Positions 8,549 to 19,738 of a stretch of DNA of 64,000 nucleotides are shown here, piece by piece. The DNA lies in contig OY743180.1 in NCBI GenBank assembly GCA_963555705.1, positions 33,884,129 through 33,948,128 of the forward strand, written 5' to 3'. Position 1 is the stretch's first letter, and each line of letters begins with the position of its first letter. The DNA comes from Ligustrum vulgare. Its lineage: Eukaryota > Streptophyta > Magnoliopsida > Lamiales > Oleaceae. A program made the position numbers and the translations under genes. The notes under the pieces are model-generated. The model saw only the letters and a list, made by a program, of their open reading frames with translations. It was not told where the DNA came from and did not search any database.

Positions 8549-11339
8549 CACTGTTATAATTTGTGATTTCTGATACTTTCTTCAATCAAAGGGAGAAAAA
8601 AAAATGAGGACTTCTTGAATTAATTTTTTTCATTCGTATAACAATTTTTTTTTAAATGAAACAATTCTTCTAAGAGGCCTTAAAGGGAGAATGTTTTTTA
8701 ATATAGTACCCTCAAACCTTTTTCCGAGTATTTTACCATCGCATCTTTTTAATAAATTCGTATTAACCGTTAGTTTTAATTAATATACGTTTTTAAAGTT
8801 TTTTCTTTTTATTTACTAGTTCTAAATATAAATATTTTTCAAGTATATATAATCAAAAACTCTTCAATTTCTCACTAAAAAATCTTTTAAATAAAACAAA
8901 AAACACTGTTATAATTTGTGATTTCTGATACTTTCTTCAATAAAAGGGAGAAAAAAAATGAGGACTTCTTGAATTAATTTTTTTCATTCACATGACAATT
9001 TTTTTTTTTTTTTTAAATGAAACAATTCTTCTAAGAGGCCTTAAAGGGAGAATGTTTTTTAATATATTACCCTCAAAACTTTTTCTTTTTAATAAATTTG
9101 TATTAACCGTTAGTTTTAATTAATATACATTTTTCAATATTTATTTATTTTTATTTTCTTATTCTAAATAAAAGTATTTTTCAAATATATATAATCTAAA
9201 CTCTTCAATTTCTAGTTGAAAAGACTTTTAAATAAAATAAACAACTCTGTTATAATTTGTGATTTCTGATACTTTCTTCAATCAAAGGGAGAAAAAAAAT
9301 GAGGACTTCTTGAATTAATTTTTTTCATTCGTATAACAATTTTTTTTTAAATGAAACAATTCTTCTAAGAGGCCTTAAAGGGAGAATGTTTTTTAATATA
9401 GTACCCTCAAACCTTTTTCCGAGTATTTTACCATCGCATCTTTTTAATAAATTCGTATTAACCGTTAGTTTTAATTAATATACGTTTTTAAAGTTTTTTC
9501 TTTTTATTTACTAGTTCTAAATATAAATATTTTTCAAGTATATATAATCAAAAACTCTTCAATTTCTCACTAAAAAATCTTTTAAATAAAACAAAAAACA
9601 CTGTTATAATTTGTGATTTCTGATACTTTCTTCAATCAAAGGGAGAAAAAAAATGAGGACTTCTTGAATTAATTTTTTTCATTCATATAACAATTTTTTT
9701 TTTTAAATGAAACAATTCTTCTAAGAGGCGTTAAAGGGAGAATGTTTTTTAATATATTACCCTCAAACCTTTTTCTTTTTAATAAATTCGTATTAACCGT
9801 TAGTTTTAATTAATATACATTTTTCAATATTTATTTATTTTTATTTTCTTATTCTAAATAAAAGTATTTTTCAAATATATATAATCTAAACTCTTCAATT
9901 TCTAGTTGAAAAGACTTTTAAATAAAATAAACAACTCTGTTATAATTTGTGATTTCTGATACTTTCTTCAATCAAAGGGAGAAAAAAAATGAGGACTTCT
10001 TGAATTAATTTTTTTCATTCGTATAACAATTTTTTTTTAAATGAAACAATTCTTCTAAGAGGCCTTAAAGGGAGAATGTTTTTTAATATAGTACCCTCAA
10101 ACTTTTTTCCGAGTATTTTACCATCGCATCTTTTTAATAAATTCGTATTAACCGTTAGTTTTAATTAATATACGTTTTTAAAGTTTTTTCTTTTTATTTA
10201 CTAGTTCTAAATATAAATATTTTTCAAGTATATATAATCAAAAACTCTTCAATTTCTCACTAAAAAATCTTTTAAATAAAACAAAAAACACTGTTATAAT
10301 TTGTGATTTCTGATACTTTCTTCAATCAAAGGGAGAAAAAAAATGAGGACTTCTTGAATTAATTTTTTTCATTCACATGACAATTTTTTTTTTTTTTTAA
10401 ATAAAACAATTCTTCTAAGAGGCCTTAAAGGGAGAATGTTTTTTAATATAGTACCCTCAAACCTTTTTCCGAGTATTTTACCATCGCATCTTTTTAATAA
10501 ATTCGTATTAACCGTTAGTTTTAATTAATATACGTTTTAAAAGTTTTTTCTTTTTATTTTCTAGTTCTAAATATAAATATTTTTCAAGTATATATAATCA
10601 AAAACTCTTCAATTTCTCACTAAAAAATATTTTAAATAAAATAAAAAACACTGTTATAATTTGTGATTTCTGATACTTTCTTCAATCAAATGGAGAAAAA
10701 AAATGAGGACTTCTTGAATTAATTTTTTTCATTCATATGACAATTTTTTTTTTTTAATTTAACAATTCTTCTAAGAGGCCTTAAAGGGAGAATGTTTTTT
10801 AATATAGTACCCTCAAACCTTTTTCCGAGTATTTTACCATCACATCTTTTTAATAAATTCGTATTAACCGTTAGTTTTAATTAATATACGTTTTTAAAGT
10901 TTTTTCTTTTTATTTTCTAGTTCTAAATATAAATATTTTTCAAGTATATATAATCAAAAACTCTTCAATTTCTCACTAAAAAATCTTTTAAATAAAATAA
11001 AAAACACTGTTATAATTTGTGATTTCTGATACTTTCTTCAATCAAAGGGAGAAAAAAAATGAGGACTTCTTGAATTAATTTTTTTCATTCATATGACAAT
11101 TTTTTTTTAAATGAAACAATTCTTCTAAGAGGCCTTAAAGGGAGAATGTTTTTTAATATATTACCCTCAAACCTTTTTCTTTTTAATAAATTCGTATTAA
11201 CCGTTAGTTTTAATTAATATACATTTTTCAATATTTATTTATTTTTATTTTCTTATTCTAAATAAAAGTATTTTTCAAGTATATATAATCAAAAACTCTT
11301 CAATTTCTCACTAAAAAATCTTTTAAATAAAACAAAAAA
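8549..11339 (+). repeat. A/B block, first copy of the 8.04-kb register
   Basis: Monomer starts: 8549 A, 8904 B, 9244 A, 9599 B, 9934 A, 10289 A, 10649 A, 11005 BA. From 8904 on, every monomer start recurs exactly 8,040 bp later (16944, 17284, 17639, 17974, 18329, 18689, 19045) with the same subtype marks: AAATTTGTATT at 8904, GCGTT at 9599, TTTAAATAAAAC at 10289 and CAAATGGAG at 10649. Private differences include AACTTTTTTCC in 9934 and ATACGTTTTAAAAG in 10289. Three A monomers in a row (9934-11004) precede the BA hybrid. Confidence 0.9.
11005..11339 (+). repeat. Reference BA hybrid monomer
   Basis: The first three quarters is type B: ATATTACCCTC, no 21-bp block, and ATACATTTTTCAATATTTAT. 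From TATTTTTCAA onward the sequence is type A: GTATATATAATCAAAAACTC, TTTCTCACT, then an AAACAAAAAACACTG end. The length stays near 335 bp. Fourteen copies occur, starting at 11005, 13109, 14857, 16609, 19045, 21150, 22901, 24294, 24989, 34021, 43021, 47881, 49620 and 51360. The one shared junction suggests a single hybridisation event that was then amplified as part of several HORs. Confidence 0.9.
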
Positions 11340-13108
11340 CACTGTTATAATTTGTGATTTCTGATACTTTCTTCAATCAAAGGGAGAAAAAAAATGAGGA
11401 CTTCTTGAATTAATTTTTTTCATTCACATGACAATTTTTTTTTTTTTTAAATGAAACAATTCTTCTAAGAGGCCTTAAAGGGAGAATGTTTTTTAATATA
11501 GTACCCTCAAACCTTTTTTCGAGTATTTTACCATCGCATCTTTTTAATAAATTCGTATTAACCGTTAGTTTTAATTAATATACGTTTTTAAAGTTTTTTC
11601 TTTTTATTTTCTAGTTCTAAATATAAATATTTTTCAAGTATATATAATCAAAAACTCTTCAATTTCTCACTAAAAAATCTTTTAAATAAAACAAAAAACA
11701 CTGTTATAATTTGTGATTTCTGATACTTTCTTCAATCAAAGGGAGAAAAAAAATGAGGACTTCTTGAATTAATTTTTTTCATTCATATAACAATTTTTTT
11801 TTTTAAATGAAACAATTCTTCTAAGAGGCGTTAAAGGGAGAATGTTTTTTAATATATTACCCTCAAACCTTTTTCTTTTTAATAAATTCGTATTAACCGT
11901 TAGTTTTAATTAATATACATTTTTCAATATTTATTTATTTTTATTTTCTTATTCTAAATAAAAGTATTTTTCAAATATATATAATCTAAACTCTTCAATT
12001 TCTAGTTGAAAAGACTTTTAAATAAAATAAACAACTCTGTTATAATTTGTGATTTCTGATACTTTCTTCAATCAAAGGGAGAAAAAAAATGAGGACTTCT
12101 TGAATTAATTTTTTTCATTCGTATAACAATTTTTTTTTAAATGAAACAATTCTTCTAAGAGGCCTTAAAGGGAGAATGTTTTTTAATATAGTACCCTCAA
12201 ACTTTTTTCCGAGTATTTTACCATCGCATCTTTTTAATAAATTCGTATTAACCGTTAGTTTTAATTAATATACGTTTTTAAAGTTTTTTCTTTTTATTTA
12301 CTAGTTCTAAATATAAATATTTTTCAAGTATATATAATCAAAAACTCTTCAATTTCTCACTAAAAAATCTTTTAAATAAAACAAAAAACACTGTTATAAT
12401 TTGTGATTTCTGATACTTTCTTCAATCAAAGGGAGAAAAAAAATGAGGACTTCTTGAATTAATTTTTTTCATTCACATGACAAATTTTTTTTTTTTTTTT
12501 TTAAAATGAAACAATTCTTCTAAGAGGCCTTAAAGGGAGAATGTTTTTTAATATAGTACCCTCAAACCTTTTTCCGAGTATTTTACCATCGCATCTTTTT
12601 AATAAATTCGTATTAACCGTTAGTTTTAATTAATATACGTTTTTAAAGTTTTTTCTTTTTATTTTCTAGTTCTAAATATAAATATTTTTCAAGTATATAT
12701 AATCAAAAACTCTTCAATTTCTCACTAAAAAATATTTTAAATAAAATAAAAAACACTGTTATAATTTGTGATTTCTGATACTTTCTTCAATCAAATGGAG
12801 AAAAAAAATGAGGACTTCTTGAATTAATTTTTTTCATTCATATGACAATTTTTTTTTTTAATTTAACAATTCTTCTAAGAGGCCTTAAAGGGAGAATGTT
12901 TTTTAATATAGTACCCTCAAACCTTTTTCCGAGTATTTTACCATCACATCTTTTTAATAAATTCGTATTAACCGTTAGTTTTAATTAATATACGTTTTTA
13001 AAGTTTTTTCTTTTTATTTTCTAGTTCTAAATATAAATATTTTTCAAGTATATATAATCAAAAACTCTTCAATTTCTCACTAAAAAATCTTTTAAATAAA
13101 ATAAAAAA
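11340..13108 (+). repeat. A-rich block (A B A A A)
   Basis: Monomer starts: 11340 A (CCTTTTTTCGAG), 11699 B (GCGTT), 12034 A (CATTCGTATAAC), 12389 A (CACATGACAAA with an 18-base T tract), 12754 A (CAAATGGAG). It continues the 8.04-kb register: the equivalents at 19380-21149 have the same order and nearly the same offsets, but the B and two of the A monomers are of other subtypes. The copies have therefore been patched since duplication. Confidence 0.88.
12485..12502 (+). repeat. Long T tract (18 T), variable site of every monomer
   Basis: Each monomer has a T run after CATATGACAA or its variants. It ranges from 8 T (7167, CGTATAAC subtype) to 18 T (here, 13803, 23236 and 59698, all CACATGACAAA subtype). 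It is the main source of monomer length variation (353-365 bp in A, 334-345 bp in B) and the likeliest place for sequencing error. Confidence 0.85.
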
Positions 13109-14856
13109 CACTGTTATAATTTGTGATTTCTGATACTTTCTTCAATCAAAGGGAGAAAAAAAATGAGGACTTCTTGAATTAATTTTTTTCATTCATATGA
13201 CAATTTTTTTTTAAATGAAACAATTCTTCTAAGAGGCCTTAAAGGGAGAATGTTTTTTAATATATTACCCTCAAACCTTTTTCTTTTTAATAAATTCGTA
13301 TTAACCGTTAGTTTTAATTAATATACATTTTTCAATATTTATTTATTTTTATTTTCTTATTCTAAATAAAAGTATTTTTCAAGTATATATAATCAAAAAC
13401 TCTTCAATTTCTCACTAAAAAATCTTTTAAATAAAACAAAAAACACTGTTATAATTTGTGATTTCTGATACTTTCTTCAATCAAAGGGAGAAAAAAAATG
13501 AGGACTTCTTGAATTAATTTTTTTCATTCACATGACAATTTTTTTTTTTTTTAAATGAAACAATTCTTCTAAGAGGCCTTAAAGGGAGAATGTTTTTTAA
13601 TATAGTACCCTCAAACCTTTTTTCGAGTATTTTACCATCGCATCTTTTTAATAAATTCGTATTAACCGTTAGTTTTAATTAATATACGTTTTTAAAGTTT
13701 TTTCTTTTTATTTTCTAGTTCTAAATATAAATATTTTCCAATTATATATAATCAAAAACTCTTCAATTTCTCACTAAAAAATCTTTTAAATAAAACAAAA
13801 AACACTGTTATAATTTGTGATTTCTGATACTTTCTTCAATAAAAGGGAGAAAAAAAATGAGGACTTCTTGAATTAATTTTTTTCATTCACATGACAAATT
13901 TTTTTTTTTTTTTTTTAAAATGAAACAATTCTTCTAAGAGGCCTTAAAGGGAGAATGTTTTTTAATATATTACCCTCAAAACTTTTTCTTTTTAATAAAT
14001 TCGTATTAACCGTTAGTTTTAATTAATATACATTTTTCAATATTTATTTATTTTTATTTTCTTATTCTAAATAAAAGTATTTTTCAAATATATATAATCT
14101 AAACTCTTCAATTTCTAGTTGAAAAGACATTTAAATAAAATAAACAACTCTGTTATAATTTGTGATTTCTGATACTTTCTTCAATCAAAGGGAGAAAAAA
14201 AATGAGGACTTCTTGAATTAATTTTTTTCATTCGTATAACAATTTTTTTTTAAATGAAACAATTCTTCTAAGAGGCCTTAAAGGGAGAATGTTTTTTAAT
14301 ATAGTACCCTCAAACCTTTTTCCGAGTATTTTACCATCGCATCTTTTTAATAAATTCGTATTAACCGTTAGTTTTAATTAATATACGTTTTTAAAGTTTT
14401 TTCTTTTTATTTTCTAGTTCTAAATATAAATATTTTTCAAGTATATATAATCAAAAACTCTTCAATTTCTCACTAAAAAATATTTTAAATAAAATAAAAA
14501 ACACTGTTATAATTTGTGATTTCTGATACTTTCTTCAATCAAATGGAGAAAAAAAATGAGGACTTCTTGAATTAATTTTTTTCATTCATATGACAATTTT
14601 TTTTTTTAATTTAACAATTCTTCTAAGAGGCCTTAAAGGGAGAATGTTTTTTAATATAGTACCCTCAAACCTTTTTCCGAGTATTTTACCATCACATCTT
14701 TTTAATAAATTCGTATTAACCGTTAGTTTTAATTAATATACGTTTTTAAAGTTTTTTCTTTTTATTTTCTAGTTCTAAATATAAATATTTTTCAAGTATA
14801 TATAATCAAAAACTCTTCAATTTCTCACTAAAAAATCTTTTAAATAAAATAAAAAA
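13109..14856 (+). repeat. 1,748-bp pentamer HOR, copy 1
   Basis: Monomer starts: 13109 BA, 13444 A, 13803 B, 14148 A, 14502 A. The pentamer carries the private mark ATATTTTCCAATTATA in the A at 13444 (about 13731), a long T tract and GAAAAGACATTT in the B at 13803, and CAAATGGAG in the A at 14502. The A at 14148 looks like a fusion of two A subtypes (described separately). Confidence 0.9.
14148..14501 (+). repeat. A/A fusion monomer at the pentamer junction
   Basis: The head carries CATTCGTATAAC with a short T tract, as in the A at 15896. The tail carries TTTTCTAG and AAAAAATATTTTAAATAAAAT, as in the A at 12389. 15896 itself has TTTACTAG and AAACAAAAAACACTG in its tail. This is what one unequal crossover between an earlier 12389-type and a later 15896-type monomer would leave when it duplicated the intervening five monomers. 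Confidence 0.75.
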
Positions 14857-16608
14857 CACTGTTATAATTTGTGATTTCTGATACTTTCTTCAATCAAAGG
14901 GAGAAAAAAAATGAGGACTTCTTGAATTAATTTTTTTCATTCATATGACAATTTTTTTTTAAATGAAACAATTCTTCTAAGAGGCCTTAAAGGGAGAATG
15001 TTTTTTAATATATTACCCTCAAACCTTTTTCTTTTTAATAAATTCGTATTAACCGTTAGTTTTAATTAATATACATTTTTCAATATTTATTTATTTTTAT
15101 TTTCTTATTCTAAATAAAAGTATTTTTCAAGTATATATAATCAAAAACTCTTCAATTTCTCACTAAAAAATCTTTTAAATAAAACAAAAAACACTGTTAT
15201 AATTTGTGATTTCTGATACTTTCTTCAATCAAAGGGAGAAAAAAAATGAGGACTTCTTGAATTAATTTTTTTCATTCACATGACAATTTTTTTTTTTTTT
15301 AAATGAAACAATTCTTCTAAGAGGCCTTAAAGGGAGAATGTTTTTTAATATAGTACCCTCAAACCTTTTTTCGAGTATTTTACCATCGCATCTTTTTAAT
15401 AAATTCGTATTAACCGTTAGTTTTAATTAATATACGTTTTTAAAGTTTTTTCTTTTTATTTTCTAGTTCTAAATATAAATATTTTCCAATTATATATAAT
15501 CAAAAACTCTTCAATTTCTCACTAAAAAATCTTTTAAATAAAACAAAAAACACTGTTATAATTTGTGATTTCTGATACTTTCTTCAATAAAAGGGAGAAA
15601 AAAAATGAGGACTTCTTGAATTAATTTTTTTCATTCACATGACAAATTTTTTTTTTTTTTTTTTAAAATGAAACAATTCTTCTAAGAGGCCTTAAAGGGA
15701 GAATGTTTTTTAATATATTACCCTCAAAACTTTTTCTTTTTAATAAATTCGTATTAACCGTTAGTTTTAATTAATATACATTTTTCAATATTTATTTATT
15801 TTTATTTTCTTATTCTAAATAAAAGTATTTTTCAAATATATATAATCTAAACTCTTCAATTTCTAGTTGAAAAGACATTTAAATAAAATAAACAACTCTG
15901 TTATAATTTGTGATTTCTGATACTTTCTTCAATCAAAGGGAGAAAAAAAATGAGGACTTCTTGAATTAATTTTTTTCATTCGTATAACAATTTTTTTTTA
16001 AATGAAACAATTCTTCTAAGAGGCCTTAAAGGGAGAATGTTTTTTAATATAGTACCCTCAAACCTTTTTCCGAGTATTTTACCATCGCATCTTTTTAATA
16101 AATTCGTATTAACCGTTAGTTTTAATTAATATACGTTTTTAAAGTTTTTTCTTTTTATTTACTAGTTCTAAATATAAATATTTTTCAAGTATATATAATC
16201 AAAAACTCTTCAATTTCTCACTAAAAAATCTTTTAAATAAAACAAAAAACACTGTTATAATTTGTGATTTCTGATACTTTCTTCAATCAAAGGGAGAAAA
16301 AAAATGAGGACTTCTTGAATTAATTTTTTTCATTCACATGACAATTTTTTTTTTTTTTAAATGAAACAATTCTTCTAAGAGGCCTTAAAGGGAGAATGTT
16401 TTTTAATATAGTACCCTCAAACCTTTTTCCGAGTATTTTACCATCGCATCTTTTTAATAAATTCGTATTAACCGTTAGTTTTAATTAATATACGTTTTTA
16501 AAGTTTTTTCTTTTTATTTTCTAGTTCTAAATATAAATATTTTTCAAGTATATATAATCAAAAACTCTTCAATTTCTCACTAAAAAATCTTTTAAATAAA
16601 ATAAAAAA
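14857..16608 (+). repeat. Pentamer HOR, copy 2, with diverged last monomer
   Basis: Monomer starts: 14857 BA, 15192 A, 15551 B, 15896 A, 16250 A. The first three match copy 1 at a constant 1,748-bp offset, including the TTTTCCAATTATA mark at about 15481. The A at 15896 agrees in its head but not its tail, and 16250 is a CACATGAC A with TTTAAATGAAAC rather than the CAAATGGAG A of copy 1. The duplicated tract therefore ends inside 15896. Confidence 0.88.
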
Positions 16609-17638
16609 CACTGTTATAATTTGTGATTTCTGATACTTTCTTCAATCAAAGGGAGAAAAAAAATGAGGACTTCTTGAATTAATTTTTTTCATTCATATGA
16701 CAATTTTTTTTTAAATGAAACAATTCTTCTAAGAGGCCTTAAAGGGAGAATGTTTTTTAATATATTACCCTCAAACCTTTTTCTTTTTAATAAATTCGTA
16801 TTAACCGTTAGTTTTAATTAATATACATTTTTCAATATTTATTTATTTTTATTTTCTTATTCTAAATAAAAGTATTTTTCAAGTATATATAATCAAAAAC
16901 TCTTCAATTTCTCACTAAAAAATCTTTTAAATAAAACAAAAAACACTGTTATAATTTGTGATTTCTGATACTTTCTTCAATAAAAGGGAGAAAAAAAATG
17001 AGGACTTCTTGAATTAATTTTTTTCATTCACATGACAATTTTTTTTTTTTTTTTAAATGAAACAATTCTTCTAAGAGGCCTTAAAGGGAGAATGTTTTTT
17101 AATATATTACCCTCAAAACTTTTTCTTTTTAATAAATTTGTATTAACCGTTAGTTTTAATTAATATACATTTTTCAATATTTATTTATTTTTATTTTCTT
17201 ATTCTAAATAAAAGTATTTTTCAAATATATATAATCTAAACTCTTCAATTTCTAGTTGAAAAGACTTTTAAATAAAATAAACAACTCTGTTATAATTTGT
17301 GATTTCTGATACTTTCTTCAATCAAAGGGAGAAAAAAAATGAGGACTTCTTGAATTAATTTTTTTCATTCGTATAACAATTTTTTTTTAAATGAAACAAT
17401 TCTTCTAAGAGGCCTTAAAGGGAGAATGTTTTTTAATATAGTACCCTCAAACCTTTTTCCGAGTATTTTACCATCGCATCTTTTTAATAAATTCGTATTA
17501 ACCGTTAGTTTTAATTAATATACGTTTTTAAAGTTTTTTCTTTTTATTTACTAGTTCTAAATATAAATATTTTTCAAGTATATATAATCAAAAACTCTTC
17601 AATTTCTCACTAAAAAATCTTTTAAATAAAACAAAAAA

Positions 17639-17973
17639 CACTGTTATAATTTGTGATTTCTGATACTTTCTTCAATCAAAGGGAGAAAAAAAATGAGGAC
17701 TTCTTGAATTAATTTTTTTCATTCATATAACAATTTTTTTTTTTAAATGAAACAATTCTTCTAAGAGGCGTTAAAGGGAGAATGTTTTTTAATATATTAC
17801 CCTCAAACCTTTTTCTTTTTAATAAATTCGTATTAACCGTTAGTTTTAATTAATATACATTTTTCAATATTTATTTATTTTTATTTTCTTATTCTAAATA
17901 AAAGTATTTTTCAAATATATATAATCTAAACTCTTCAATTTCTAGTTGAAAAGACTTTTAAATAAAATAAACA
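17639..17973 (+). repeat. Reference type B monomer (335 bp)
   Basis: A representative short monomer. It shares the head with type A, then reads GAGGCGTTAAAGG (many B copies have GCGTT where A has GCCTT) and ATATTACCCTC. It lacks the 21-bp CGAG..CATC block, so CCTTTTTC runs straight into TTTTTAATAAATTCG. After the shared ATTCGTATTAACCG region it reads ATACATTTTTCAATATTTAT and ends with CAAATATATATAATCTAA and TTTCTAGTTGAAAAG. A and B alternate in much of the window, giving a dimer of about 690 bp, but AA and BB neighbours are common. Confidence 0.95.
17826..17842 (+). other. CENP-B-box-like motif in a B monomer (example)
   Basis: The same 17 bases as in the A monomer. In many B monomers its two CpG are the only ones in the unit (this copy also has one in GGCGTT). 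Early B copies (367, 1650, 2342, 3724, 5441, 7521, 37108) read ATTCTTATTAACC and lose the first CpG. Copies at 6825, 8904 and 16944 read ATTTGTATT. Couplet B copies (1351, 5106, 7167, 36773) read ACCGCTAG. Confidence 0.4.
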
Positions 17974-19738
17974 ACTCTGTTATAATTTGTGATTTCTGAT
18001 ACTTTCTTCAATCAAAGGGAGAAAAAAAATGAGGACTTCTTGAATTAATTTTTTTCATTCGTATAACAATTTTTTTTTAAATGAAACAATTCTTCTAAGA
18101 GGCCTTAAAGGGAGAATGTTTTTTAATATAGTACCCTCAAACCTTTTTCCGAGTATTTTACCATCGCATCTTTTTAATAAATTCGTATTAACCGTTAGTT
18201 TTAATTAATATACGTTTTTAAAGTTTTTTCTTTTTATTTACTAGTTCTAAATATAAATATTTTTCAAGTATATATAATCAAAAACTCTTCAATTTCTCAC
18301 TAAAAAATCTTTTAAATAAAACAAAAAACACTGTTATAATTTGTGATTTCTGATACTTTCTTCAATCAAAGGGAGAAAAAAAATGAGGACTTCTTGAATT
18401 AATTTTTTTCATTCACATGACAATTTTTTTTTTTTTTTAAATAAAACAATTCTTCTAAGAGGCCTTAAAGGGAGAATGTTTTTTAATATAGTACCCTCAA
18501 ACCTTTTTCCGAGTATTTTACCATCGCATCTTTTTAATAAATTCGTATTAACCGTTAGTTTTAATTAATATACGTTTTTAAAGTTTTTTCTTTTTATTTT
18601 CTAGTTCTAAATATAAATATTTTTCAAGTATATATAATCAAAAACTCTTCAATTTCTCACTAAAAAATATTTTAAATAAAATAAAAAACACTGTTATAAT
18701 TTGTGATTTCTGATACTTTCTTCAATCAAATGGAGAAAAAAAATGAGGACTTCTTGAATTAATTTTTTTCATTCATATGACAATTTTTTTTTTTTAATTT
18801 AACAATTCTTCTAAGAGGCCTTAAAGGGAGAATGTTTTTTAATATAGTACCCTCAAACCTTTTTCCGAGTATTTTACCATCACATCTTTTTAATAAATTC
18901 GTATTAACCGTTAGTTTTAATTAATATACGTTTTTAAAGTTTTTTCTTTTTATTTTCTAGTTCTAAATATAAATATTTTTCAAGTATATATAATCAAAAA
19001 CTCTTCAATTTCTCACTAAAAAATCTTTTAAATAAAATAAAAAACACTGTTATAATTTGTGATTTCTGATACTTTCTTCAATCAAAGGGAGAAAAAAAAT
19101 GAGGACTTCTTGAATTAATTTTTTTCATTCATATGACAATTTTTTTTTAAATGAAACAATTCTTCTAAGAGGCCTTAAAGGGAGAATGTTTTTTAATATA
19201 TTACCCTCAAACCTTTTTCTTTTTAATAAATTCGTATTAACCGTTAGTTTTAATTAATATACATTTTTCAATATTTATTTATTTTTATTTTCTTATTCTA
19301 AATAAAAGTATTTTTCAAGTATATATAATCAAAAACTCTTCAATTTCTCACTAAAAAATCTTTTAAATAAAACAAAAAACACTGTTATAATTTGTGATTT
19401 CTGATACTTTCTTCAATAAAAGGGAGAAAAAAAATGAGGACTTCTTGAATTAATTTTTTTCATTCACATGACAATTTTTTTTTTTTTTAAATGAAACAAT
19501 TCTTCTAAGAGGCCTTAAAGGGAGAATGTTTTTTAATATAGTACCCTCAAACCTTTTTTCGAGTATTTTACCATCGCATCTTTTTAATAAATTCGTATTA
19601 ACCGTTAGTTTTAATTAATATACGTTTTTAAAGTTTTTTCTTTTTATTTACTAGTTCTAAATATAAATATTTTTCAAGTATATATAATCAAAAACTCTTC
19701 AATTTCTCACTAAAAAATCTTTTAAATAAAACAAAAAA

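Larger units (their letters stand above)
16609..19738 (+). repeat. Second copy of the 8.04-kb register
   Basis: Monomer starts: 16609 BA, 16944 B, 17284 A, 17639 B, 17974 A, 18329 A, 18689 A, 19045 BA, 19380 A. From 16944 the block repeats 8904 onward at a constant 8,040-bp offset. At 19380 the copy has TTCAATAAAAGG and TTTACTAG where 11340 has TTCAATCAAAGG and TTTTCTAG, so identity falls at that end. Confidence 0.9.
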
